DNA of 64,000 nucleotides from Rhyzopertha dominica. Its lineage: Eukaryota; Arthropoda; Insecta; Coleoptera; Bostrichidae. Every line of letters begins with the position of its first letter. The stretch's first letter is position 1. Shown here piece by piece: positions 34,801 through 46,799 of the stretch. Location: assembly GCA_025024175.1 (NCBI GenBank), contig QCXZ01000003.1, positions 57,306,023 to 57,370,022 on the forward strand, written 5' to 3'. The translations under genes were made by a program, and so were the position numbers. Below the pieces are notes generated by a model. The model was not told where the DNA came from. It saw only the letters and a list, made by a program, of their open reading frames with translations, and searched no databases.

Positions 34801-36592
34801 CGAGTGTCATCGACGTTAATTAAATACATTATAATCGTTTGTGACAATAATACTGTAGTTCAACATACTCATGTCAGTAGCAGGAATACATGGTTTTGCG
34901 ATATGAGTGGGAGAAAGTTATAACTTAAGAAGATGTCTTTAAACAATAAGCAAAATTTTAGTTGTTATCATTCGAAGCAGTGACATTTTTCAAAAACGTA
35001 GTTAACATGCTCCTGTTGATTGTTGTTTCGCGGATGTGTTGACAGTAGTTCAGTTGATGTTAGTACACTTATAGTATGATATTAAAAACACATAAAAACG
35101 TCTTTATTATATCTTACAAAAATGACCATCTCAATTCAATGGCATTTAAATCGAAATTATTATGATATTACAAATGAAGGCTACAAAAGCAGCAGAACAG
35201 AAAGACACGCCATCTAGTGCTAATCCATCCATGCAAAAATCAAGAATAAAAAGAATAGTTGCAGAATAAAACGTAAACCATAGTGGCATTATCAGAGTTT
35301 CGGCATTTAACGAATAGCGCAGCTATGTATAGCACTTATAAAAATAACATGGGCAATACTAAATTGCTGTGTATCCAGCAATAATGTTTCTCAAAGTAGG
35401 GCTAAGTTCTAAACGTTTCCTGGTTGACGTCTTCTGATAAACGACACACTCTAGTTTATTACTACTGCAGCAGATTAGAGATTAAGGGAAGAGTTTCCCT
35501 CAAAGGGGTGCATCGTGCACACCACAATCCCCATTACTAACCCCACAATGCTCAGCCGCGCTCTAACCTGCTGGAAGCAATAACAGAACGCTGATTGCCT
35601 GTTTACACATCCACGGACCGATTTCCATAAGGCAAAGTCGGTCGTGGCCCACCATGCGTGAGCGCAATCAACCTGTTCAACATGTACCCGCCTATAAAGT
35701 GATTTTACCATATGTTGAAGTGACATCCCACTTGAATAACTGTGTTGGGGCGCTACTACTACAGGCCAATGACAACACCCATTTGGAAATTGATTGATAA
35801 GCTTCTCGGTAAGTCACTTGTGCCAGTAGGTAGTGCGTTTATGGGTGGGTGAGCACAGCGGCGGCCCGTGTATTTTATCAAAGGGGGTCATTGAAGGAAA
35901 ATTACAATTTCGTAATTCTTGCAACTATCGGATAGAGTAGAAGTATAAGATCATATTTTAAACGCATAGGTAGATCTACAGGAGAAGGTTCTTCAGTACT
36001 TGGAAGGTTGTTCAAATTAAATATATATAATTATGTTTGTGTTTTCTTTTTGTGGGTTTTGGTTCCCTTTTCTAAATTAAAAAAAATGTATATTTGACTA
36101 CGTTTCGGCTGGTTTTTCGCCTTTGCTAGGTATTTCAGAAAAAGGAAACAAACATTATTAATTAAGGAATACCGCAAAAAAATGCAAATAATCAAATATA
36201 ATGATACCCAAAACAGAATATTTTGAATTAAAGCTACTGCATATCGAAGCAATATATCAGGAGTATAATTTTTTTTATAAAACCCCCAAAATCCGGACTC
36301 CATTCATTTCAAAATTTAGTCGATTATTGTCCACACAAATTTTCACTCGACGCCTCATGGAGACTCGCACTTGACGGTTTATCGGATATAACTGAACAAT
36401 AATCTAATGCACTGTCTCATCTCAACCTGATAGCACCTATATTTTAGAAACATGGATTTCTTTTAAATGACTGACAAATCGCCAGCCACCTGGTTGTTTT
36501 ACATTACTCCAAATTCAGTCTCTTATAACTTAAAACCATCGTGAAAATAAAAAAAAAACGAAATCTGCCATTTTCCCTTAAATGTTATGAAG
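34801..36592. other. No recognisable gene
   Basis: AT-rich. An 83-codon minus-strand frame at 35726-35475 is moderately GC-rich and unidentified. CAGCGGCGGCCCGTG at 35859 looks like a hAT terminus; see findings for a possible partner at 43560. Confidence 0.45.
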
Positions 36593-36609
36593 TATTATTA
36601 TGAACGTAA

Positions 36610-36770
36610 GTATGAATTTTAGATGGCAATGCCATCTGTCAGCATTACACTGACATGATGACAAAACCACCTAGCTGCCTTAACGGGTACTACTTCCTAA
36701 AGGCAGCTAGGTGGCTTTGTCATCATGTCAGTGTAATGCTGACAGATGGCATTGCCATCTAAATTCATAC
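36610..36770. repeat. 71-bp near-perfect hairpin inside copy C
   Basis: Arms 36610-36681 and 36700-36770 pair with an extra T and one substitution, around ACGGGTACTACTTCCTA. Each arm also contains the smaller palindrome GATGGCAATGCCATC. Confidence 0.9.
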
Positions 36771-36810
36771 TTGCATCATACCATTGCTTTGGTATATACG
36801 CAAAAATCAG

Positions 36811-36918
36811 GTCTATGCAGTGCTGTCTGCACTAGACCTAAACTGCACTGATGAGCTATAATAATATCGAAATAGATCTATCTGCAGTTGGCTGCAGTGC
36901 AGACAGCACAGCATAGAC
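36811..36918 (+). ncRNA. Type I hammerhead ribozyme, stem II weakened
   Basis: CTGATGA at 36848-36854, GAAA and palindromic stem III ATAGATCTAT, with predicted cleavage after C36882. Stem I is very long: AACTGCA/TGCAGTT near the core and GTGCTGTCTGCAC/GTGCAGACAGCAC distally, then CTATGC/GCATAG. The distal helix differs from copy A by a paired change (TGTCTACA/TGTAGACA to TGTCTGCA/TGCAGACA). Stem II has decayed to GCTA...TATC with a mismatch, so activity may be reduced. Confidence 0.82.
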
Positions 36919-36939
36919 ATGCATTTTATTATTATGAAC

Positions 36940-37602
36940 ATTACAGATAAATGTCAACAGGTCAAAAATGATAATAGATGAAATGAAGTTCATAAATTAG
37001 CCATTCATATTAAAAGAGACCTAAATTCCAAAGATGTTGCTGCGTTGTCTTCGTTAGTAATATACTTCAAGCATCCAAGAAGAAGTAGCCAGTTGAATTT
37101 GAAGACAAACTAAAAAAGCTCCTTAAATCTTTTTTACGTTATATTGTTAGAATCATTACCGTTTCCTGATCAAACAAGGCATGTAATACAGTCATCGAAC
37201 CTCTATACATCCAGACATACCCAATTGAAACGCGCTTCAATTAGATTTACAATAGTTTTATTTGCCGTTATAGCAGTATTTTCGGAAGACACTGCAAGTT
37301 TAGTACGTCAAACTATTTGTTCGTCGAAAGTTGCTAGACACAAGACCAACATTAAGGCTGAGATCCTCGAGAGAGGGCGAAAATATCCGTCCGAGATAAC
37401 AATAGCAAGAGAACTACAATTATTCTAGAGAACAGGACCACTCAATAATTATACTGCACCGATATGTTTAAAAATGGTCTTATCCGGAAGCTCATTATCG
37501 GCATTTTCAGGTAAGCTATTTTGTACGCGCAAACTGAGTGAGGCAAAACATGAAATTTAAAAAAGTCTAGGCCAAAAGTAATCTTAAAGGTAATCTCGCA
37601 AT
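36940..37602. other. No recognisable gene
   Basis: A 94-codon plus-strand open frame at 37144-37428 has no family motif and no supporting context. Confidence 0.45.
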
Positions 37603-38709
37603 GGGCCTGTTTCACATTTCGGGAATTACGGAAATCTTTATATTGAGCTAATCTACAGTGGCCAAAAACGAATGTGGGTGAAGTTATTTAGTGCCATTCC
37701 TTCACATTTTTATGAATTTTGCTAATGAAATTTGACTATTTAAAATTAATATTCCCCGTGACGTAATTGCGTTCATCGTAATAACACGCATGCGCTGCCG
37801 TTTACGCGTCATTGTGAGCGTGAGGTGTTGCCGGCAGGCTGTTTTTGTTTTGTTTACGATTTGGTCGAAGTGTGTGGTTGTGAACTAAGTGATTCTGCGA
37901 TGCCTAGAAAAAAAGTTTGTATTGTGCCAAGTTGCGGCAATAATAGCGTAAACTGCCCTGATAAATTATTTATCAGATTCCCGAAGGATTTACACTCGCG
38001 GCAGCGATGGTGGTTAGCCACTAAAGCTAAGGGCTACTTTAAAGAAAGTGGGTACCTACATTGCTGNGAAGATCACTTTGATGTAAGTAAATGGAAAACC
38101 ATATCACCATCAACACAAGGCAGATTGCTTGAATCTGCCTTGGTAAACCCTTCACCTAATTTATTCATCCTAATAGCACTGACTATACTAGCAACCAACA
38201 TACAACACAGTCAAACGAAAACAAACAATGCGTGACAGCGTCGCAAATTGACGCACGTGTTGCAGTTTGGTTCGATTGCTAAGCGCGATTGCCAATTTAC
38301 GCCGCTTTGTACGACCCATATTTACCCGAAAAGTTCACACAAAAAGACAGTTTACGACAGTTATAATAGGACAAAAACATATACTGGGAACGCAGTTATA
38401 TGTATATTTCGTTTATCTTGCGCAAAGTAATTCAAATTGGAGGTATATGTAACGCCGTAACGCGTTATAACGTATTATGCCGTTCGTGTTTGCCGACAAA
38501 TCAGGAGAATTGGCAATGTTGATTTTGGAATTTCGCGCAGGCGCCTTTAGGTTTTGCGCGAAATGACGTAATATTTTCCCGCCTTTAAAAATATAATATT
38601 ATTTTTTATGTGTTAACTGACTTATTCTAAAAATAAAAATAGTCATTTCTGGTACAGTTCAACATATAATTTCATTTTTTTAAATAAAAAAAAAATATGA
38701 AACAGGCCC
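37603..38709 (+). mobile_element. THAP-bearing DNA transposon, 1.1 kb
   Basis: Terminal inverted repeats GGGCCTGTTTCACATTT and, reversed, GGGCCTGTTTCATATTT (16/17). Both ends are flanked by AT (37601-37602, 38710-38711), which fits a 2-bp AT duplication. It encodes a THAP-domain exon and a downstream remainder without a recognisable catalytic core, so it is an internally deleted or non-autonomous copy. THAP domains occur in P elements and in Harbinger-related ISL2EU elements. The AT duplication and GGGCCTGTTTCA ends suggest the latter, by inference. Confidence 0.65.
37900..38082 (+). CDS. THAP-type zinc-finger domain, first exon of a transposon protein
   Basis: From ATG at 37900: MPRKKVCIVPSCGNN, then FIRFPKD, RWW, and a C-terminal HC-x-EDHFD. 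This is the C2CH THAP DNA-binding domain: C7-x4-C12, conserved Pro and Trp positions, and the final C-x2-H. The codon TGN at 38065-38067 contains an ambiguous base. If it is Cys, the closing C-x2-H is exact. The open frame continues to a stop at 38235, but a consensus donor GTAAGT follows DHFD at 38083. I therefore end the exon there, since THAP exons commonly do. It also extends upstream in frame to an ATG at 37825. THAP domains bind transposon ends or promoters. No transposase domain follows within the element. Confidence 0.7.
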
Positions 38710-38711
38710 AT

Positions 38712-41700
38712 TGGCAGTCATTTTAGCAAGAAATATTGAGTATATTTTTTAAATGCCTTAGGGTCTGGCTAAATCTTTTATCTTTCAGATAAGCATTCAA
38801 TTATCTTTAAATATTCAGTAGCTTTCAGGTGGTGCTGTTTTGTAAAAATAGGTTCTTTTCTTAATCTCGAACATATTTTATCTCTGCAGGATCCGAGCTT
38901 TAATCGGATCCATCGCTGTTTAAATAAGTCTTGAATCAAACCAAATAAACTTGAATCAAAGTCCTTGTCGTCAAGTCTTGGCATGCAATTTGGCAACAAT
39001 AAGAACATTGGATTTAATACGGAAACTACAGATAAATTTCCCGAATCACAAATTTAGAGTTTATAGCAGAGATTAACCACATTCTTGGTAGGACCGATAT
39101 GTTGAAAACGACGGTGTTGTACCTTACAGAGTTAGAGTAAAAAATCTGTTCGGCGTCGTTCGCAACACGTGAGCGTTTCTAATACTATGCTGCATTGCAT
39201 TTTAACGAAAGATCTGCACATGCACATGCAATTAAAATGCGGGAACTGATATCAAATGATCACTTTCAATGAAACATGTTTAGTGTAGAAGCCGATTATT
39301 ATTTATGCTGCTTGTACCTGGTGTTTCAAAGAAAACGAGCCATTATCCTTAATTCATGCGGGAGGCAAATTTGAATCAAGTCCATTTTACGTCAAAGCTA
39401 GGCATCTTGTATTGCAACATTCGAAGAACTAACTCTTCAGGGCTACTTGGCCGTGGTCATGGCGATTTCTTCTTCTCCGGCGTTTCGCTCTCTATTATGC
39501 CGGGCATCTTCAGAGCTGAGTTCATTATTGACAAATTTGTCTTCGAGCGAACACAAAACGTTTTGTTAGTTTATTTATTTCTGTTTACACGCGGACACCA
39601 CTAAAGCTTTAAAGTAGCGATTACAGCAGTGAGTGATACGTCGGCGAAAAAGAAATTCCCTCTGCGAACAAACCGGAATCCTCTACCACTACGTATTATG
39701 TAGTGGTTTACTGATCGCAAATCAAAGCTATCATTACGCAATACTCTACTGTGGTGGCGCTGTGGCGCTCTGAAAACACCTGAAAACGAAATGTCATTGC
39801 CGATGCACTTTCGATTAATTTATCCAACGTGACCTACCTTAGAAAGCTAAGGAGACTGTAAGTACATCGATCTAGTGGAAAGTACCTACAGTAAAAAGGT
39901 GTACCTGCATCCAAATGGTTTCGCTAATCAACTAAATGTATTAGATATCAGTAAACTACATAGGTTGTAGCGCTTACGGCCGCCTGACTTGAAGACAGGC
40001 TTCATATATAGAGCATAAACTAAAAAAACTGACATTTTGTTAAAATTTACTTTCTAAAGCGACGAGACCTTCAACATCTGTCATTCGGTTATTGATTCTA
40101 TTTAGGACAAAAAGAGTATTTTAGGTACACTCGGCAAAAAACTTTATGCAACGAGTAGTTGTTACCGACACGTTATCTTACTTCAGTTCTCCTTATCGCT
40201 AGAGGGTGCTGTACCAGAATTTTGTTTTAAACGCCTAGAGAGGTGGACGATAGCCACCCGCTTTTCACCCGATCCGTAAGTTATTAAAATGCGTTAGTGG
40301 TTAAAGAGGCCATAAATTACACCGCAATAAAATACACAACCCCTAGTAGCAGCGGGAGAGCTTGTCGAATGGTTTACAGCGATTTCTTACCTGCTTAACA
40401 CATTCTGGTTTTCTTCAATGCAACTTATTTACAAATTTTAATTTAAATACTTTAATATTTATTTACCATTTGATCCACCTAACATAGGCGCTCATTACCG
40501 CATAGCTCTAAAGCTGCTTCTTCTAAAAATTTGTCGACAGCTTTTATGAACAGAAATATTACACAAGATATAATTACATGTTAAGTATTATGCCTCTGCG
40601 AGCAAATGAGCAAATTGAAATGCTTTCATTATTACCATAGCCAATAATGTTTACAGTACGAAGAACATTGCCAAATATATCATATCAGTGACGAGACCAG
40701 AGCATTATTATTCGAATTTAAAATAGTTAAATTTTGAAAATATTTTTTTTTGTTGAAAGTTGATGCTTTAATCTTACTTTAATCGCATCGGATATACACG
40801 TTTTTGTTGCAGAACTTTTAAATTTTTAAATTAAAATGTGCTTAACTTTTTTATGTGGACTAAATAAAAAATGTTACTAGCATATTCGTCTCAAATCAAC
40901 TGTTCAAGAGATATACCATTTTCTGCAGTAGAAAAATTAAACTACGTTATAATACAGTCGACTGACAATAACAAAAATTATTGTGTAGGTGAAGTGCTAC
41001 CTTGCCCATTTCGAAAACAGGCGCTGTTGACAATTTGACTAATTCTGCTTATTTTTCCTGTCATTTCAACAGATGCTTCTTAATAGCAATTTCGTTAACG
41101 TATGTTTTATTTTTCTCTTTCAGCAATTACTGTACTACCTGTATATTTTGTATTTTATCAGGCTTTTCAATTTCTCAATTAGAAGTTTGAAAAAAAGGAT
41201 GTAATGGGGTGCATCGCAGAATTGTTTATACTTAGCAATAATCAGTAGATATCTTAGGGAGATTAGGAGATGAAAAACGGTGATTAGTTGTGATGTCTCC
41301 AGTGATGAATTCATCGGTCGTTCGTTCATAACAGGTGATTAGTTGGCCATTCACGTTAGTTGGCGCCCGCCCGATTTCAGGAGTCCTCTATCAAATAATT
41401 TAATAGTATTCCGGTTATCTATTATTTAACCGAAACACTTTTTATATGATCTTATTTTTGAATTTGTGGCTTATTGATTGTATTGTGTAACTTGTGAACA
41501 CATAATGCGCCTCAAATGCGAACGGTTTTTGAAATATTCTGACTCTTTCCGATTCTGTTCTATTTGATGAGTAACATGTGGTACAATCTTTTACAGTAAA
41601 AAAAAAACGCTATTTTGCATATTATACTTCCAAAACTAGGCAACCTGAGTAAAACTAATGAAAAATTGATAAGCAAATGTATGTCAGAGTACTGGCTAGC

Positions 41701-41755
41701 AATTATATGTCGAATGCTTTAAAATGTGCACTTGTTGGGAACCATTTTGAATCAT
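38712..41755. other. No recognisable gene
   Basis: AT-rich with a GC-moderate zone at 39100-39850. A CGCTAGAGGGTGC-like motif (40199) recurs in inverted form at 43294, but no element boundaries could be drawn. Confidence 0.45.
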
Positions 41756-41930
41756 TTAAATAGGTTGTAAACAAGTCGATTGTTTCATTGTGTTTAGTTT
41801 CACTCTTTTTATTAGGTAGCTCTGAAGATCGCTTCGACCTAACGGTAATTTTCAAACAGCGTCAAAACTATACTGAACTTAGATGTGTAGAATTTTACCC
41901 ACGTCTCTTATTTTTACGGGGTATGTAAAG
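41756..41930 (-). repeat. PLE-like terminal repeat copy
   Basis: It matches 46800-46990 over about 110 bp, including TTTAGTTTCA, CGACC-AACGGTAATTTTCAA and TATACTGAACTTAGAT. On the minus strand it gives TTGAAAATTACCGTTAGG followed by TCGAAGCG, a decayed version of the YTGA-stem-GAAAC motif. Adjacent coding sequence is not recognised. Confidence 0.5.
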
Positions 41931-44900
41931 TATCAAATATTTGTGACAGAGCTATTGTGTTATATGTACAGAATCCAATTAATAAGTGGAATAATATGAC
42001 TTTTAGTGAAATACAACAAATCCTTAATGCGTGTGAACAATATGACTCATACACTGTGATTGCCAGATATATGTTTCTATTTCCCATGCAAGTATTTCCA
42101 AATAATCCTCCATCCAGAGACGAGCAACGTCTGGCCCTATACATGTCTTCTTAAGCACCTATGAAACAGCGCATAACGATTGATTTTCAACGATGTTACA
42201 ATTATTCGTATATTCTGTTCCAATTTGCTGAATAAAACTGTAGAAATATTGCTTCGATCCTCTTAATAAGCTTCTTAAGCCATTGCTGGCAGTAGAAAAG
42301 AGAAAAATAAAAGCCTATGCGCATCCTATAATCCTAATGCATTCGCTATATACGTGTATACAAACAGTCCTGGTGATATTAGCAAAAATATATAAATTTT
42401 TAAAATCGGTTTTTTACAAATAACTCGGAAATTATTAACTTAACAAAAAATTTACAAGAGTGCTTTCTGATCAGAAATTTGATTATCTATATAATACCAA
42501 AATTTAAAATAAATCGTACGAGCAGGGTCCAAAATAGGTTTTTTTGAAATATTTCGAAAATGTCAAAATTTTGGATAAATTTTCTTAAACACTTTTTGTG
42601 AGAAATTTTATTTCCTATCTCATGGTATGGTCATTTTTTTAATATATTAAATATATTCGGAGATATAACCGTTTTCTAATATTTTCTAAACAGTTTGCTG
42701 TACCGAAAATTTATAGGAACTAATAATACTCGCAGTTATACTAATAATCACACACTAAAACGAAAAAAAAATAAAAATTTGCAAAAAGGGTAGTTACCCC
42801 CCAATTTTGCCCCCTTCCCGATACCCTACTTATCCCACAAACAATAGGTCGCTTTGGGTAGTTGAGATTTATACGTTTGCCAAATTTCAAGTTCATATAT
42901 TAAGTCTTTCGAAAGTTATTGTGTCCACAAACAAAACCACAGACACACACAAGAAATTTGTTTTTGCTCAAATTTTGTTTTTTTTGCGTTTTCGACCATT
43001 TTAAAGCGAATGAGCAAATAAACATTTTTTGAAATTTTTTTTTTGCGATGCAATACTTCCCATCCGTTGGATGTGGAAGTAATTCACTTTGCCATGCAGT
43101 AACACTCAGGCTCTAGTGTAAGAAATAGTATCCAGAAATGTATCCGCTAAGGAGAAAAGCAATAAATTCTAATTGCAAGGGTTTATTTGCTTTGTACCCA
43201 TAAAATTTGCGACAGATGGGCCACACAAATACCGGACAGCTCTTCGCTCTTGAGGGTCTCGACGTAATAACACATCTGTGGTAGCGCCCTCTAACGACAG
43301 GGATTTTATTTTAAGAAAAAAGAGTCGGTAAGGCCCTAACTGTAATTTGCTCGTTCCATTTTAACTTGGGCCAAGTGTACTAGGCAATAGGTTGTCAAAA
43401 GGTTAATGAATAGCTATGCAAGCAGATTCCAAGCACTAATATACTGTATAGGTAAGGAGATAGAAGAACTGCTCTGCGTAAAAAAAAATCTAAATTTGCA
43501 AGTTACGCGATCATAGATGCATTGCGTCTCTCTGAGCTCATATTTGGAACCGCCGCCACTGGATGGGCATCAAACCTCGTATTTGGAGAATGCACTTGAC
43601 GAAGCGTTGAATATTCATATGTACATGGGTGTCATTCTATGAGCTGGTGACAAATAATGGGCGAAGAAGACGAATGTGTCCCAGAAAGCAAACACGGTTA
43701 TACATATGAGGAAAATTGCTTAAATTGATATTATCTACATTAAGCACTCTAATGTTTTACTATATTTTACTAAAATACAAAATCACTGATATAGCAACTT
43801 CCGCTTATTGCATTAAAAAGAAAAAAAGTACAAATACAAAATGCAGCAAGCGGAAACGCTTTCGTTTTAACAGCAATGCACTGCTTCCTTTGTATCTCTG
43901 GTATAGTAGATTGCGGTTTATGATCTAAAATGTATACACTTTACTCTTTATAACGTTGCAGTAACACTTTGCAGAACGATAATGTACAATAATAAAAATG
44001 TGCTTCCTCCAGCTGCATGTACTATTACGTATTGCAGGTAGCATATATGGACTTGATACACTAGAAAGTATTTTTGCTAATGCCTATTTCATGAGCCAAA
44101 CCAGTTCTACAGATGTTTGTCGAGATGACAGCTGTACTTCGATCGCAAGGAACAAAAGAAAAACGGCAAATTACTTAAACAACTAACAGTTGTTCCACAC
44201 TAATAAAAGATTTCACTTAAATGTTCGTAATAGGATTTTATGTGAATACCGCAACTCAGATTTTGCGATAGCGAAGAAACCGCGTTGTCATGTTTTCTAA
44301 AGTCTCACTGTACATATGAAAAAACACCATTTTGCTGCTGGGCCTTGCATAAATATTTGCCTTATTTAAAAGCCATGCAGCAAATTGGTCTAAAGCAATT
44401 TGTGGACGATTTAGTTTCTGAAATTTGCAGAGCAGGATAATTACAGGTTTAGAGCAACTCCAGTAATTGGGATGCACTGATGAATACGTATCGAATGGTT
44501 TACATTCATTATTACAGAGATTTGTTTAGATTTTTCGCAAAAGTGATTAGGTAGTGCTCAGGTGATTGCTGAAACGCACAATAAAAATAGAAACCCCAAA
44601 AAAAGGACTATAAGTAACCAAAGGGCCGCTTTTTGTTGACATAGTGTTTCGTCCATTTGAAGCACTTAATTAAAAATGTGCTTTTTTATAATAATCTGTT
44701 TTACTTGTCCCCTGAATTGTGTATCGGTAAGGTTTTTCTTTGACATTCCAAAATGAAATTATAAGTTTTCGTCATTCAGATGAAGTTCTAGGGCAGTCTG
44801 GAGGCGGTCATTCACGTTTGGCAGAATCATGTACAAAACGAAAACGAACGCGTATCGGGCGTTAGGTTTTCAACGGGGAGTCAACAGCAGCTTTACTTAT

Positions 44901-45384
44901 TAGTTAACAGGTTCACGTTAAATAATTACCCCTGCTAATGTAATATCCGTTCGCTATTTGACAAACACAAACACGAGTCAAAAGTCCGCATGCCAAACTC
45001 GTTTGCAGCGGGTGCACCTCCGGTGTACACTTTCCATACATGTTTGCGGATCATTAACTCAACGTTTAGGTTGTATTTACAGGGTAGCCCGCCTAAGTGA
45101 TATAAATTAGGAGATGTTTTCCTCCACATTTTACTGTTTGCGTAATTAAATTTATTAATATATATAGAGTCTTGGTCAACCTAGTAAGATCGATAAAGGC
45201 TATAGGACGGTTTCTTTTCTCTTTGTTAAAGTTGATGTTAGCTAAAATTAACGCTTTAACCATGGCAATACCTTAAATTGAGGTTTGTGATTGGTTTAGA
45301 TTTAAAAAACAGGGTTGATTTTAACTTGAAATAAAGAAGAGAAACCGGTCCTTTGACTATATTTGTATAGTAATGACAATTAAA
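41931..45384. other. No recognisable gene
   Basis: Very AT-rich, with A/T-run rich sequence at 42370-42800 of the kind seen in transposon interiors. CAGTGGCGGCGGTTCC in reverse orientation ends at 43560 and looks like a hAT terminus. Confidence 0.45.
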
Positions 45385-46432
45385 CTTCATATATGTAGGA
45401 AGATAGAGAGAGGGGTACCCCAGGGGTCAATAATGGGGCCAATGCTTTTTATGATATACATAAACGACTTGCACAAATGCAACGACGAATTAATTGTTCA
45501 ATTTGCAGACGATACGTCAGTTATAATAAACATGAGAAACGAAAATGAAATTTCTCCAAGAACCGAAAACTGTCTGAACGGTATTGAAATGGCTACAAAA
45601 CAACCTTATCCTAAATGTAGCAAAAACAAATTTAGTGAACTTTGCATCTTCTCCGAAATTTCTACAGTCTACAGCTATCAAATATAAAGAAAATGTACTT
45701 ACCGTCCAAAAGAGCGCTGTCTTCCTGGGAATAAGAATAGACGGTCTTCTCGACTGGAAAACACACATTAACTATTTAACTTCTAAAATAGCACCGTTTG
45801 CTTACGCGCTTCGAAATATAGGTGGTGCAGTGGGTGTGGAGGCGGCAAAAATTTCATACTTTGCTTACGTGCACTCACGTTTACGATATGGAGTGATTTT
45901 TTGGGGAAACTCAACAGCCGCAAAAGATCTGTTCCTAATACAAAAGCGCTGCATTAGAGGGATATTCGGCCTAAAACAAAAGGACAGCTGCAAAAAATGG
46001 TTTATAAACTCGAAGATACTTACCTTACCCAGCATTTACATATTAGAATGTGTCCTGTTTGTTAAAAACAATTATGAACTGTTTTTTTTTATGTCAAACG
46101 AGATATCACACACACACAATACAAGAGGACGTGCAAGCAAATATTTGTCTGCTACATGCACGAAACTTACACAAGTGGACAAAAATGCAACTCACAATCT
46201 GATCAGGATATACAATCATGTTCCGCGACAAATAAAAGAACTGTCGATGCAGCACTACAAGAAAGCCATGAAAGACTATTTAAGACGCCACGCGTTCTAC
46301 ACAATAGAAGAGTTTTTAAAGTGTAATGTTAGTGTCTAGTACTATTTATACTATTATTGGACGTATTCAATGTACAGTATGTGTTAATGTGCAATATTGA
46401 ATAAATATATATTATATTATTATTATTATACA
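45385..46432 (+). pseudogene. 5'-truncated LINE, RT palm to 3' end
   Basis: It starts at RKIERGVPQGSIMGPMLF (45400-45450), followed by YINDL and FADDTSVII with the catalytic DD. A frameshift near 45590 moves the frame. 45584-46339 then reads KWLQNNLILNVAKTNLVNF, FLGIRID, LDWKTHINYLTSKI, HSRLRYGVIFWGNS, IQKRCIRGIFG, DSCKKWF and a C-terminal FYTIEEFL, ending at a stop at 46339. These are thumb and C-terminal motifs of insect non-LTR retrotransposons (Jockey/CR1 group). Polyadenylation-like AATAAA and a (TATT)n tail end at about 46432, the natural 3' end. 5' truncation is usual for LINE insertions. The 251-codon open frame is intact, but the protein as a whole cannot be functional. Confidence 0.85.
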
Positions 46433-46579
46433 GCTAGATACCATCGTTACTAAGCTTGAGCATATCCTGTTGTAAGTAAAATACTATAATATCTGTTCTA
46501 TTTGTTACAGGTAAGTCATACGTCCTGGAGTTCCTGTGATTAAATATTGCGTTGAATGGCATCATCAAATGATGGTAAG

Positions 46580-46720
46580 AGTAGATTTGTGGGTACATAC
46601 ATCTCCGGTTCTCCTGGCTTATGCAGCGGCAAGCGCGCGTGGGCGTAAACCCTGTTTCGAATCCCGCTCGGAACAAAGATATTTTTCATCAAGAATTTGT
46701 CAGATATACCCACGAAACAC
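46580..46720 (+). mobile_element. tRNA-derived SINE fragment
   Basis: A-box-like TGGCTTATGCAGCGG and B-box GTTTCGAATCC (46654-46664), followed by CGCTCGGAACAAAG and a body. The cloverleaf is incomplete. Pol III-type SINE head by inference. Confidence 0.5.
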
Positions 46721-46799
46721 ATATTAATGTACTATAGTAGCTTTTTGTTTTTAATACAGTCAAACTATATTCGCGTATGTTAACAATACATTGCTACTT

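Larger units (their letters stand above)
36606..36926 (+). mobile_element. Hammerhead-ribozyme element, solitary copy C, with 13-bp TSD
   Basis: A 321-bp element between perfect TATTATTATGAAC copies at 36593-36605 and 36927-36939. The first about 75 bp are an inverted copy of the body. They meet the sense body after an 18-base loop and so form a long hairpin. The sense part runs through the body, the spacer CATCATACCATTGCTTTGG and the ribozyme, and ends at CATGCATTT, just where copies A and B end. Confidence 0.88.

Noticed and set aside
37144..37428. 94-codon open frame as a host exon
   Set aside because: No recognisable motif, no splice context that stands out, and comparable frames occur throughout the window by chance.
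42370..42800. A/T-run rich segment as a transposon UTR
   Set aside because: Looks like transposon interior sequence but no termini, TSD or coding remnant could be tied to it.
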